A stretch of 64,000 nucleotides of DNA. Origin: Chitinophagaceae bacterium (GTDB taxonomy: Bacteria; Bacteroidota; Bacteroidia; Chitinophagales; Chitinophagaceae). The notes beneath the pieces were generated by a model that saw only the letters and a program-made list of their open reading frames with translations, was not told the DNA's origin and did no database searches. A program made the position numbers and the translations under genes. The first letter of the stretch is position 1, and every line of letters begins with the position of its first letter. This document shows, in pieces, positions 54,447 through 63,399 of this stretch. Location of the stretch: NCBI GenBank assembly GCA_947488765.1, contig CANLAE010000002.1:1-64000 (forward strand), written 5' to 3'.

Positions 54447-54454
54447 GTTTGATA

Positions 54455-55456
54455 TTAATTATCTAAATTGTCTAGTCCTAATTTTACTAAATCCATTCCA
54501 AAACTCAAACCTCTTTCGTGCAATACCTGATCAATTTCAGATAAAGATTTTTGGCCGAAGTTTCTGAATTTCATTAAGTCTTCTTGTTCGTATTGTACTA
54601 ACTCACTCAAAGAATTAATTTTAGCAGCTTTCAAGCAATTGAATGCTCTTACTGATAAATCTAAATCTTCTAAAGGAGTTTTTAATACTTTACGTAACTG
54701 TAAAACTTGTTCATCTACCACATCTTCTTTTTTATCTTCCTTGTTATCGAAAGTAATATTTTCGTCTGTGATGATCATCAAATGTTGAATCAATATACGA
54801 GAAGCTTGTTTAACAGCTTCTTCAGGATTAATTGTACCGTCAGTTGCAACTTCAAGAATTAATTTTTCGAAATCTGTTCTTTGTTCAACACGATAGTTTT
54901 CAATTGAATACTTTACATTTTTAATTGGCGTATGAATTGAATCAATTGCTATATGCCCAAATGGTGCTTCTTTAGATTTATTATCTTCAGCAGGCACATA
55001 ACCACGTCCTTTAGAAATTGTAATTTCAATTTCTAATTTAGCAGTATTATCCATTGTACAGATAACCAATTCAGGGTTCATTACTTCAAAACTTTGAGAA
55101 GCTGTACTGATTTGAGCAGCATTAAATTCTGTACTTGCTTTGATAGAAAGTGTAACTTTTTCGTTGGGCACATCATGCTCAACTGTCTTTTTGAACCTTA
55201 CTTGTTTCAAGTTCAAAACGATTTCAGTAACGTCTTCAGTGATACCTTTGATAGTAGCAAACTCATGATCTACGCCTTCAATCTTAATGCCTGTAATTGC
55301 ATAACCTTCAAGGCTATTCAACAATACACGACGCAAAGCGTTACCAATAGTTAAGCCATAACCAGGCTCTAAGGGACGAAACTCAAATAATCCTTCAAAA
55401 TCAGTTGCTTTTTGTAAAACAATTTTGTCGGGCTTTTGGAAATTTAAAATGGCCAT
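54455..55456 (-). CDS. rpoA: RNA polymerase alpha subunit
   Basis: RpoA starts polymerase assembly and its C-terminal domain contacts promoters and activators. From ATG 55456 it has 333 residues. The N-terminal domain (FEFRPLEPGYGLTIGNALRRVLL) and C-terminal domain (TPLEDLDLSVRAFNCLKAAKI, KFRNFGQKSLSEI) are both complete. The ATG three codons upstream (55465) is possible, but homologues begin MAIL. An 84-bp spacer follows before rplQ. Confidence 0.97.
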   Translation of the reverse strand: MAILNFQKPDKIVLQKATDFEGLFEFRPLEPGYGLTIGNALRRVLLNSLEGYAITGIKIEGVDHEFATIKGITEDVTEIVLNLKQVRFKKTVEHDVPNEKVTLSIKASTEFNAAQISTASQSFEVMNPELVICTMDNTAKLEIEITISKGRGYVPAEDNKSKEAPFGHIAIDSIHTPIKNVKYSIENYRVEQRTDFEKLILEVATDGTINPEEAVKQASRILIQHLMIITDENITFDNKEDKKEDVVDEQVLQLRKVLKTPLEDLDLSVRAFNCLKAAKINSLSELVQYEQEDLMKFRNFGQKSLSEIDQVLHERGLSFGMDLVKLGLDNLDN

Positions 55457-55475
55457 TTTATTCATTCCTGTTTTT

Positions 55476-55509
55476 ATATTCTTATAATCTAAAAGAATTA
55501 TAAGAATAT
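55476..55509 (-). other. 13-bp inverted repeat directly upstream of rpoA
   Basis: The perfect arms ATATTCTTATAAT (55476-55488) and ATTATAAGAATAT (55497-55509) have an 8-base loop. The hairpin ends 19 bases before rpoA's ATG at 55456 (10 before the alternative at 55465), in the 153-bp rpsD-rpoA gap. It is AT-only apart from one G-C pair per arm and has no T-run, so it is more likely a leader structure or processing site than a terminator. Confidence 0.55.
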
Positions 55510-55609
55510 GGTGTTTAAAATTATTAAGATACCAAAGTTAATTATTCCTTTTAATTGTATATTTTATTTTTTTAATCAACCCTAAAAGGGAAATAAAATA
55601 TAAGACTAA

Positions 55610-56215
55610 TTATTTAGAATACAACTCAACGATTAATTGTTCTTTAATGTTTTCTGGAACGCTTTCTCTTTCAGGATAGGTAATGAAAATACCTTTCTTT
55701 TCAGCTTCATTCCAATCTAACCAAGTAAACTTAGGGTTTTTACCACGACTTTTACTTAAGATAGCGCTGTTATGTTCGCTTTTAGGACGGTAAGCAATTA
55801 CATCACCAGCTTTACAAGAATAAGAAGGAATATTTCTCACTTCTCCATTTACTGTAATATGCTTGTGTGCAACCATTTGTCTAGCTTCAGGACGGCTATT
55901 TGCCAAACCAAGTCTGAAAACAGTATTATCCAAACGAGCTTCTAATAGTTTAATTAAGTTTTCGCCTTTAACACCTTTCAAACGTGAAGCTTCTTCAAAC
56001 GTTTTACGGAACTGACGCTCTAAAACTCCATAAGTGTATTTTGCTTTTTGCTTCTCACGAAGTTGTAAAGCATATTCACCTAATTGCTTACGTTTTTTAG
56101 CAGCACCATGCTGACCGGGAGGGTTACTATTTTTAGTTAACCATTTACCATTACCAAGAATGGGTTCTCCGAAAATGCGGGAAATTTTGGTCTTAGGACC
56201 TGTGTAACGTGCCAT
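55610..56215 (-). CDS. rpsD: Ribosomal protein S4
   Basis: S4 is a primary 16S rRNA-binding protein of the small subunit and a translational repressor in several bacteria. The 201 residues are typical: [38 protein letters not shown] and the S4 RNA-binding domain [19 protein letters not shown] onward. The zinc-type cysteines of some S4 proteins are absent. A long structured spacer (161 bp) precedes it. Confidence 0.97.
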   Translation of the reverse strand: MARYTGPKTKISRIFGEPILGNGKWLTKNSNPPGQHGAAKKRKQLGEYALQLREKQKAKYTYGVLERQFRKTFEEASRLKGVKGENLIKLLEARLDNTVFRLGLANSRPEARQMVAHKHITVNGEVRNIPSYSCKAGDVIAYRPKSEHNSAILSKSRGKNPKFTWLDWNEAEKKGIFITYPERESVPENIKEQLIVELYSK

Positions 56216-56246
56216 AATTATTATTCATTTCGATTTTTTTTGTTTC

Positions 56247-56346
56247 GTTGCTTCGATCAGTTAAAAATCGTAAAAAATAAATCGAGCAACCTTTTGTTAA
56301 ATGAAATATGTAAATGCAAATTCAAACTTTCGATTCCCAATTGGGA
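56247..56346 (-). other. Stem-loop and palindrome in the rpsK-rpsD spacer
   Basis: GTTGCTTCGAT (56247-56257) pairs with ATCGAGCAAC (56281-56290) as a 10-bp stem with one bulge, 32 bp upstream of the rpsD start on the minus strand. Further upstream, TCCCAATTGGGA (56335-56346) is a perfect 12-bp palindrome. This is a plausible place for an S4 autoregulatory leader, but the link is inferred. Confidence 0.5.
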
Positions 56347-56376
56347 TTTGAAAATTGGCTTTGAACATTGCAGTAA

Positions 56377-56787
56377 TTATACCCTTCTCTTTTTTGGCGG
56401 TCTGCAACCATTATGTGGCATTGGGGTAACATCTTTAATAGATACTACTTCAATACCATTTTGTGCGATGCTTCTGATAGCACCTTCTCGGCCGCTACCA
56501 GGACCCTTTACAAAAACCTCTACTCTTTTCAAGCCTGCGTCTAGTGCTACTTTTGCAGCATCTGCAGCTGCCATTTGAGCAGCATAAGGTGTATTTTTTT
56601 TGCTACCACGGAAGCCCATTTTACCGGCACTGCTCCATGATATTACTTGTCCGCTTTTGTTAGTGAATGCAACAATAATATTGTTGAATGTCGCACTAAT
56701 TCTTACTTCACCTGCAGCATCAACTTTTACAACTCTCTTTTTTGCTGCGGCTTTTGCACTGTTCTGTGCTTTTGCTGGTTTTGCCAT
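56377..56787 (-). CDS. rpsK: Ribosomal protein S11
   Basis: This small-subunit platform protein has 136 residues. The N-terminus is a basic Ala/Lys-rich leader ([19 protein letters not shown]). [48 protein letters not shown] and the closing [16 protein letters not shown] are all family signatures. Confidence 0.97.
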   Translation of the reverse strand: MAKPAKAQNSAKAAAKKRVVKVDAAGEVRISATFNNIIVAFTNKSGQVISWSSAGKMGFRGSKKNTPYAAQMAAADAAKVALDAGLKRVEVFVKGPGSGREGAIRSIAQNGIEVVSIKDVTPMPHNGCRPPKKRRV

Positions 56788-56934
56788 TTTTTTGTTAGTT
56801 TGAGGTAATCATCTTAAAATTTCGCCTCCCGAATTGTTTACAATCCGATCCAGCGATTTATGAATAAAATTCAATGATAATTTGATAGTTGAATTATGTT
56901 TGTATTCAAACAATCAAATTTGCTATTGAATATT

Positions 56935-57315
56935 TTATTTCTTAGCTGCTTTTTTCTTACCTGCAACAGTCTTACGTTTTCCTTTTCTTGTACGACTATT
57001 GGTTTTGGTTCTTTGACCACGAACAGGCAATCCTTTACGATGACGCAAACCTCTGTAACATGCAATATCCAACAAACGTTTGATATTCATCTGAGTTTCA
57101 CTACGTAAAGCACCTTCTACTTTAAACCCTTCATTAATAAGGGTACGAATAGCTGCTTGCTCTTCATCATTCCATTGATTTACTTTTTTGTCAAAATCAA
57201 TATTTGCTTTTGTCAAAATTTCTTGAGCTCTTGAACGACCAATACCATAGATGTAGGTTAGTCCTATTTCGCCTCTTTTATTTTTTGGTAAATCAATACC
57301 GGCAATACGTGCCAT
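56935..57315 (-). CDS. rpsM: Ribosomal protein S13
   Basis: This small-subunit head protein contacts L5 and tRNA. The 126 residues begin [20 protein letters not shown], with [13 protein letters not shown] and the C-terminal [20 protein letters not shown]. There is a lysine-rich tail. The 147-bp gap to rpsK is long for this operon and contains no strong hairpin. Confidence 0.97.
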   Translation of the reverse strand: MARIAGIDLPKNKRGEIGLTYIYGIGRSRAQEILTKANIDFDKKVNQWNDEEQAAIRTLINEGFKVEGALRSETQMNIKRLLDIACYRGLRHRKGLPVRGQRTKTNSRTRKGKRKTVAGKKKAAKK

Positions 57316-57350
57316 AATTATTAGTTTCTGATTTTTAAAATTCGTTTAAC

Positions 57351-57467
57351 TTATCCTTGTCTTTGTTTGAAACGCGGATTTTTTTTGTTGATTACGTAAA
57401 GCTTACCTCCACGTTTTACAATTTTACAGTCAACACTGCGTTTTTTGATTGATGCTCTTACTTTCAT
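57351..57467 (-). CDS. rpmJ: Ribosomal protein L36
   Basis: This 38-residue protein was found by reading the minus strand between rpsM and inf[21 protein letters not shown] begins it and [12 protein letters not shown] ends it. Of the four zinc ligands of classical L36, the single Cys seen (position 14) and the pattern VDCK without a second cysteine indicate the zinc-free (C-minus) type. Confidence 0.95.
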   Translation of the reverse strand: MKVRASIKKRSVDCKIVKRGGKLYVINKKNPRFKQRQG

Positions 57468-57516
57468 AACCTAGTTTATTAAATAGTTGTGCTTTGGCAA
57501 TACTTCTGGCAATTAA

Positions 57517-57735
57517 TTATTTGTATCTAAAATTGATTCTTCCCCTGCTTAAATCATATGGACTCATTTCTACACCCACTTTATCACCCGGTAAAATTCT
57601 AATATAATGCATCCTCATTTTTCCTGAGATGGTGGCTAAAATTTCGTGACCATTTTCTAATTTCACCCTGAACATAGCATTACTTAATGCTTCCAGAATT
57701 ACTCCATCTTGTTTAATAAGTTGCTGTTTAGACAT
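57517..57735 (-). CDS. infA: Translation initiation factor IF-1
   Basis: IF-1 blocks the ribosomal A site during initiation. The 72 residues form the S1-type OB fold: [40 protein letters not shown] and [20 protein letters not shown]. It is the first gene of this operon, preceded by its own TATCTTCG box; secY and map, the usual upstream neighbours, are not here. Confidence 0.97.
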   Translation of the reverse strand: MSKQQLIKQDGVILEALSNAMFRVKLENGHEILATISGKMRMHYIRILPGDKVGVEMSPYDLSRGRINFRYK

Positions 57736-57749
57736 AATTTTTTCGGGTG

Positions 57750-57761
57750 GCGAAGATAAGT
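57750..57761 (-). promoter_or_regulatory. TATCTTCG-type -7 promoter box of the infA-rplQ operon
   Basis: On the minus strand this reads ACTTATCTTCGC, identical over 12 bases to the boxes before the ABC-F and rsmF-like genes. The infA ATG is about 15 bases downstream. No -33 TTG is clear. The remaining upstream sequence to 57912 is A/T-rich with homopolymer runs. Confidence 0.55.
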
Positions 57762-57912
57762 GTGTAAAATTGAAAAATGAAAAATAAGAGAGGAAATTAT
57801 TTTAATTATTAAAAAAAAGTTCAAAAAAAGCACAAAAAACCCTTTTTTTGAAAAAAAATAGAGATTTTATCTAAAAATTGATTTGTTTTTTTCGAGTTTT
57901 TCTGCAAAATAA

Positions 57913-57946
57913 AAAAAGAGAGGATGCAATTGCATCCTCTCTTTTT
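57913..57946 (-). terminator. Terminator after the TonB receptor/OmpA fusion gene
   Basis: A perfect 34-bp palindrome with arms AAAAAGAGAGGATGCAA and complement, no unpaired loop, followed by a T-run in the minus direction. It closes the 57965-61423 gene before the infA promoter. Confidence 0.9.
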
Positions 57947-57964
57947 AATTAATTATTTTACTAA

Positions 57965-60900
57965 CTATTTCAGTTTTAAAACTACTCTTCTGTTTTGTGC
58001 TCTACCATCGGCTGTTGTATTCTCAGCAACTGGCTGTGTGCTTCCAAAGCCTTTAGCAGTCATTCTTGATGATGCAACCCCTTTTTTCTCTAAATACTTC
58101 ATTACTGCATCAGCTCTTTTCTGGGATAATTTAGTATTGAAATTTGCGTTCCCTACATTATCAGAATGCCCTTCTATTTCTAAACCAACTTGTGCATCTT
58201 CATTTAAAATTTTAGCAACTGCATCTAATGATTGGAAAGAACTTGATCTTAATGCTGCACTTTTAATTTGAAATAAAATTGTTTTGGCACTTAAGTCTAC
58301 CTTCTTCTGCTCTTCTACTTTTTTAGTTTCATCAGGGCATCCATTATTTGCGATTGTTCCTGGAACAGTAGGGCATTTATCATAATCATCATTCAATCCA
58401 TCGCCATCTGTATCAGGAACAGGACAACCTTGATATTTTGCAGTACCAGGTTGTGCAGGACATTTGTCTTTTGCATCTTCTATTCCGTCACCATCTGTAT
58501 CAGGACAACCATTAAACATTTTGATACCAGCAACTGTAGGACATTTATCATCTTTGTCAGCTACACCATCACCATCTGTATCAGGGCAACCACCAAGAGA
58601 TTTAGGACCGGCAACTGTAGGGCATAAATCGTCTTTATCAGCAACTCCATCACCATCTGTATCAATAGGTTTAGGAACTACCACTACAGGAGGAACAGGA
58701 ACGGGTTTTGGTTTTGGTGTACATTTAATATTCGTTAAGTCAAATGCTAAATTTGTGTACCAATAACCCCCATTAAATCCAAATTGAGTTGCTGCTCTGC
58801 TATATACTAAACGATTATCAGAAGTATTAGCAAAGTTTTGAATTTTATCAGGATATGTATCACCAATATTATTTGCCCCCATTGTGACTGTCATCCAATA
58901 AATTGGACGATATGATAATGATGCATCTACAATTGATTTAGGTGAGAATTTTTCATCTAAAACAGGATTAGTAACATCCAATGTTCTGATTTCTCCAAAA
59001 TTACTAACACGGCTCATTAATGTCCACTTGCCTACTCTGTATGTTAATGCTAAAGTTGCTTTATTACGAGGTTGAGCCCATTCAAATCTACCTTGCTCGC
59101 CACGATTAAATAATGTACCATTTGCAAGATTTGGATCTGCAGCTAAAACATCAGTAGACTTAACTGCTTCTACAGTTGTTTTATTTTGATTGTAAGCCAA
59201 TGTTGCTTCTAAAATTCCATTTCCTGTTTTTATAGCACCTGAATTTAATACAACATCAATTCCTCTTGTTTTTGTATTAATTGCATTTGTAAAAAATGAA
59301 ACTGAATTTACATCAGGATATGCTGCTAAAAGGCCTGCTACTAAAGCACTTGAAGCCTTTGTGAAAGTACCGGTTAAAACGATACGGTCTTTGATATCAA
59401 TTTGATAAGCATCTACTGTAATGCTGATATTTTTCCCTTTAACAGGTTTTGAGGTAATTCCTAAAGTATATTGCATTGATTTTTCAGCACCCAACTGAGG
59501 GATACCAAAAGAATTTGCTAATGCACTTCCATTTTTCGCAACTAAATTTTGTGTAGCAACAGTTACTCCTCCAATTGACTGAAACAATGTTGAAACACTG
59601 CTAAACATTCTTTGGTGTAAAGATGGAGCTCTGAATCCGTTACTCACTGTACCACGAAAAGTTAGTGCATCGCTTACTTTATAACGTGCTGAGGCTTTTG
59701 CTGCAACATTACTACCGAAATCGCTGTAATTTTCAAATCTTGCTGCAACATTGTACATAAATTTATCGTTCACATCACTTTCAACGTCTGCATAAACAGC
59801 AGTAACCGAACGTCCTTGATCTACTTGAGAAGAAGGTTGGAAACCAGGGAAAACCTGTGCACCACTTGCTTTTCCTGAAGCAGGATCATAGTTTTTCCAA
59901 CTTGCTTCTTCGCCAGCTGAGATTTGATATTTTTCCAATCTTACTTCTGTACCTAAATTAACATTGAAAGATTTTACATTCAACTTCTTACCAAAATCTT
60001 TTGTAAAATTTAAGTTAGTTGTACTTTGGCTGAAATATATTTTACCAGCATAAAATGAAGTTTGTGCCTTTTTCCCCATAGCATATTGAGAAGCATTATT
60101 AGAATTATTTACTTCAAAATTAACTCCGTTATTCCCGTAAACTGTTCCTAAATCCCATTTCCAACCTTTCATAGTTCCATCTAATGCAGCATTGAAACTT
60201 CTGTCTCTTACTGTTGTTAAGATGTGTGGCAAAAATCCATCAGGATATAATTCTAAAATTACTTGTGTAGTTTGTTTAGGATAACGATAAAAACCTGCTG
60301 CATCACCTTTTCTGTAGCCTGTTAAAACGCTTCCTGAAAAATTAATTTTATCTGTTACAGGGAAACCAAAATTCGCTCCAAAATTATAATTGTTAGATTG
60401 TGAATTACCTAACAGTAAATTGCCTCCACGATTGAACTTTCTTTCAGCAATTAATTGATTGTCTAAAGCAACATTTGAAGTATAAACAGTTCCGGTATAT
60501 TCTCCAACACGATTGGTTCCTTCACGTAGTCTTACATCTGCAAAAATATCTGCAAATCCTTTGTCTCCTAATTTAAAGGCATGGTTTGCAGTAATAGACT
60601 TAGTTAAACCATCACCCAAATATTGTTGTCCTAAATGAACATTAACATTAGTACGTTTAACGTCTTTTTTCAAAACTATATTAATAACACCACCAATGGC
60701 ATCAGAACCATATTGTGATGCAGCACCATCTCTTAATATTTCAATTTTATCTATTGCAGATGATGGAATAGCATTCATGTCCGTACCTACAGATCCCCTA
60801 CCAATCGTTCCGTTTAAATTAACCAATGCTGTGTTATGACGACGGTGACCGTTTACCAATACCAATACTTGATCAGGACCTAATCCTCTCAATGTTGCCG

Positions 60901-61423
60901 GATCAATATGATCTGTTCCATCAGCAATGGTTTGGCGAGATGAATTAAAAGAAGGGGCAACAAAATTGATCATTTGTGTCGGCTCTACCTGACCTGTTAA
61001 TGCAAGTTCTTTTGCAGAAAATACATCAATTGGTGCTACTGTTTGTGTATTGCTTCGAACTACAGCAGAACGTGAACCTACAACTGTTACTTTTTGTAAG
61101 TCCTGATCTTTTAGAAGTTCAACATCTAATTTATAGACCTGGCCGGCAGTAAGTGTTACACTTACCGTCTTCTTTTGATGACCAACATAAGTTATTATTA
61201 CATTGTAAGTACCAGGATTTACTTTCAACTCAAATGCACCAGTAGTGTTGGTGTGAGTCCCCATTCCTTTGCCTTCCAGCAAAACCGAGGCACCTTCTAA
61301 TGTTTCCTTTGAGTTTTTTACAAACCCTTTAATAGTAGCCATTTGAGCCATTGTTGCATTAACTAGCAAAAGGCTAAACAAGACTAAAGTTACAGAACGT
61401 AGCTTTGTAGCAAATTTTCTCAT
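57965..61423 (-). CDS. TonB-dependent receptor fused to TSP3-like repeats and an OmpA peptidoglycan-binding domain
   Basis: The 1152-residue protein is a four-part fusion in one frame. A signal peptide (to about 26) and a CarboxypepD_reg domain (about 28-115) are followed by a TonB plug (about 125-255, with LRGLGPDQVLVLVNGHRRH and EILRDGAASQYGSDAIGGVI) and a transporter barrel (about 260-905). A Pro/Val linker (KPKPVPVPPVVVVPKP) leads to four DTDGDG-type calcium-binding repeats (about 921-1020). The end is an OmpA domain with EIEGHSDNVGNANFN, LSQKRADAVMKYLEKKG and AQNRRVVLKL, keeping the Asp and Arg that hold diaminopimelate. The likely role is outer-membrane uptake with direct anchoring to peptidoglycan. 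The substrate is unknown and no SusD-like partner is adjacent. Confidence 0.9.
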   Translation of the reverse strand: MRKFATKLRSVTLVLFSLLLVNATMAQMATIKGFVKNSKETLEGASVLLEGKGMGTHTNTTGAFELKVNPGTYNVIITYVGHQKKTVSVTLTAGQVYKLDVELLKDQDLQKVTVVGSRSAVVRSNTQTVAPIDVFSAKELALTGQVEPTQMINFVAPSFNSSRQTIADGTDHIDPATLRGLGPDQVLVLVNGHRRHNTALVNLNGTIGRGSVGTDMNAIPSSAIDKIEILRDGAASQYGSDAIGGVINIVLKKDVKRTNVNVHLGQQYLGDGLTKSITANHAFKLGDKGFADIFADVRLREGTNRVGEYTGTVYTSNVALDNQLIAERKFNRGGNLLLGNSQSNNYNFGANFGFPVTDKINFSGSVLTGYRKGDAAGFYRYPKQTTQVILELYPDGFLPHILTTVRDRSFNAALDGTMKGWKWDLGTVYGNNGVNFEVNNSNNASQYAMGKKAQTSFYAGKIYFSQSTTNLNFTKDFGKKLNVKSFNVNLGTEVRLEKYQISAGEEASWKNYDPASGKASGAQVFPGFQPSSQVDQGRSVTAVYADVESDVNDKFMYNVAARFENYSDFGSNVAAKASARYKVSDALTFRGTVSNGFRAPSLHQRMFSSVSTLFQSIGGVTVATQNLVAKNGSALANSFGIPQLGAEKSMQYTLGITSKPVKGKNISITVDAYQIDIKDRIVLTGTFTKASSALVAGLLAAYPDVNSVSFFTNAINTKTRGIDVVLNSGAIKTGNGILEATLAYNQNKTTVEAVKSTDVLAADPNLANGTLFNRGEQGRFEWAQPRNKATLALTYRVGKWTLMSRVSNFGEIRTLDVTNPVLDEKFSPKSIVDASLSYRPIYWMTVTMGANNIGDTYPDKIQNFANTSDNRLVYSRAATQFGFNGGYWYTNLAFDLTNIKCTPKPKPVPVPPVVVVPKPIDTDGDGVADKDDLCPTVAGPKSLGGCPDTDGDGVADKDDKCPTVAGIKMFNGCPDTDGDGIEDAKDKCPAQPGTAKYQGCPVPDTDGDGLNDDYDKCPTVPGTIANNGCPDETKKVEEQKKVDLSAKTILFQIKSAALRSSSFQSLDAVAKILNEDAQVGLEIEGHSDNVGNANFNTKLSQKRADAVMKYLEKKGVASSRMTAKGFGSTQPVAENTTADGRAQNRRVVLKLK
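58397..58663 (-). repeat. Four coding repeats for DTDGDG calcium-binding modules
   Basis: Near-identical 18-bp stretches encoding DTDGDG occur at 58397-58414, 58484-58501, 58565-58582 and 58646-58663 (spacing 87, 81, 81 bp). Each codes for DTDGDG...D...DKCP...GCP, a thrombospondin type 3-like unit. They lie within the fusion gene. Confidence 0.9.
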
Positions 61424-61649
61424 TTCAGTTGTTTTTATTTTGAGATTAGAAACACGTAATTATTTTTTTGCTTAATAAAAAAGTGTTAAACTATTAGCAA
61501 TATTACATAAGCAAAGGCGAAAAGTAAAAAAAAATAACAAGACAGAAAAATTTTAAAAAATAAAAAGTGTTTTTTAAGAGATTCGCCCAATACTTATGAA
61601 TCAATAAAATTCGACATCAAGCTATTGCATTTTTTTACAACGACACACT

Positions 61650-61657
61650 TATATTTG
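61650..61657 (+). promoter_or_regulatory. -7 box of the ggt promoter
   Basis: TATATTTG matches TAnnTTTG exactly. A TTG lies 22 bp upstream (61625-61627). The leader to ATG 61675 is about 12 nt. Confidence 0.6.
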
Positions 61658-61674
61658 AAATATAAAAAATCAAT

Positions 61675-63399
61675 ATGAAGAAATTAATCAAAGTATTTAT
61701 GTTCACAATTATCATATGTAATTCATGTTTTGCACAAGAACGCTGTAATTGGCTTGGTTCTGGCAAATCAATTGATCCATATCATTATGTTCAAATAAAA
61801 TCATCAACATACCGCAATGGTGCAGTATCATCCGCACATCCATTAGCAAGTATGGTAGGTGCAACAATTATGAAGAATGGCGGAAATGCATTTGATGCCG
61901 CAGTTGCTACTCAATTAGCATTAGCAGTAGTTTATCCAGCTGCAGGAAATATTGGAGGTGGTGGTTTTTTGGTAGCAAGAAAAAACAATGGACAACTATT
62001 AGGCATTGATTACAGAGAAGTAGCGCCAGCAAAAGCTTCAAGAGATATGTATATAGACAGCAATGGAAATGCGCAAACATCAATATCTCAGAATGGAAGA
62101 TTAGCCGCAGGTGTTCCGGGAACAGTTGCTGGTTTATTTGCTACTTTAAAGAATGGGAAATTACCCATAAAAGTTTTAATTCAACCGGCAATTGATTTGG
62201 CTGAATTTGGTTTCGTACTAACAGAAAAAGAAGCTTCAAGTTTAAATAGCAACAAAGCAAATTTCATTAAATACAATGCCCATCAGCCAGCATTTGTAAA
62301 AAATACAGCGTGGAAAGAAGGTGATACCTTAATTCAAAAAGAATTGGCAATAACATTAAAACGAATAAGAGACAATGGCGCAAAAGGTTTTTATGAAGGT
62401 CCAACTGCTCAACTTCTTGTTGACGAAATGAATCGTGGTAATGGAATAATCAGTTTGAATGATTTAAAAAATTATACTGCAAAATTCAGAACACCATTAT
62501 CTTTTAAATACGGCGAACATAATATTACCGGATTTCCGCCCCCAAGTAGTGGTGGCATTATTTTATTACAAATGATGAAAATGATTCAACCTTATGGCAT
62601 CAATAAAATGGGTTTTCAATCTGCTGAAAGTGTGCAATTAATGGTTGAAGCAGAACGTAGGGCTTATGCAGATAGGGCTGAACATTTAGGAGATCCTGAT
62701 TTCTGGAAAGTTCCAATTAAAACATTACAAAGTGGTAATTACATTCTAAACAGAATGAAAGATTTCAATAAAAATAAAGCCAGTAAGAGTAGTGACATAA
62801 AAGCCGGTGCAACGCATGAAAGCGAAGAAACTACCCACATAAGCATTTACGATAAAGAAGGGAATATGGTAAGTATTACAACCACTTTAAATGGAGGTTA
62901 TGGTTGTAAAACAGTAGTTAGCGGAGCAGGATTTTTATTAAACAATGAAATGGATGATTTCAGCATAAAACCAGGCGTTCCAAATATGTTTGGAGCTGTT
63001 GGTGGCGCAGCTAATGCAATTGTTCCGGGGAAAAGAATGTTAAGTAGCATGTGTCCTGTAGTAGTAACCAAAAATGGCAAACCATTCATTGTTGCAGGAA
63101 CGCCCGGAGGCACAACAATACCAACATCTGTTTTTCAAACTTTGGTGAACATGATTGATTTTCAAATGAACCCAACAGATGCAATTAACAAACCTAAGTT
63201 TCATCACCAACATCTTCCTGATGAAGTTTTTGTAGAAAAAGAATTTCCCATTGAAGTAAGAAAAAAACTGGAAGCTATGGGCTATAAAATTACAGAGCGT
63301 GGTGCAATTGGAAGAACAGAAGTTATCAGAATTAATGGTAAAGGAAACATTGAAGTAGCTGCTGATAAGAGGGGCGATGATAGTGTTTATGGCTATTAA
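61675..63399 (+). CDS. ggt: Gamma-glutamyltransferase, exported
   Basis: GGT cleaves the gamma-glutamyl bond of glutathione and related peptides in the periplasm and matures by self-cleavage before a threonine. The 574 residues start with a signal peptide (ending CFAQ), then SSAHPLASMVGATIMKNGGNAFDAA. The processing site ETTHISIYD (Thr near residue 386) starts the small subunit. GGYGCKTVVSGAGFLLNNEMDDF and the substrate loop AGTPGGTTIPTS are conserved. No other glutathione genes are near. Confidence 0.94.
   Translation: MKKLIKVFMFTIIICNSCFAQERCNWLGSGKSIDPYHYVQIKSSTYRNGAVSSAHPLASMVGATIMKNGGNAFDAAVATQLALAVVYPAAGNIGGGGFLVARKNNGQLLGIDYREVAPAKASRDMYIDSNGNAQTSISQNGRLAAGVPGTVAGLFATLKNGKLPIKVLIQPAIDLAEFGFVLTEKEASSLNSNKANFIKYNAHQPAFVKNTAWKEGDTLIQKELAITLKRIRDNGAKGFYEGPTAQLLVDEMNRGNGIISLNDLKNYTAKFRTPLSFKYGEHNITGFPPPSSGGIILLQMMKMIQPYGINKMGFQSAESVQLMVEAERRAYADRAEHLGDPDFWKVPIKTLQSGNYILNRMKDFNKNKASKSSDIKAGATHESEETTHISIYDKEGNMVSITTTLNGGYGCKTVVSGAGFLLNNEMDDFSIKPGVPNMFGAVGGAANAIVPGKRMLSSMCPVVVTKNGKPFIVAGTPGGTTIPTSVFQTLVNMIDFQMNPTDAINKPKFHHQHLPDEVFVEKEFPIEVRKKLEAMGYKITERGAIGRTEVIRINGKGNIEVAADKRGDDSVYGY

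Noticed and set aside
58397-58663. Regularly spaced near-identical 18-bp units that could suggest a CRISPR array
   Set aside because: They lie in frame within an intact gene and encode the DTDGDG calcium-binding repeats; unit spacing is a multiple of three.
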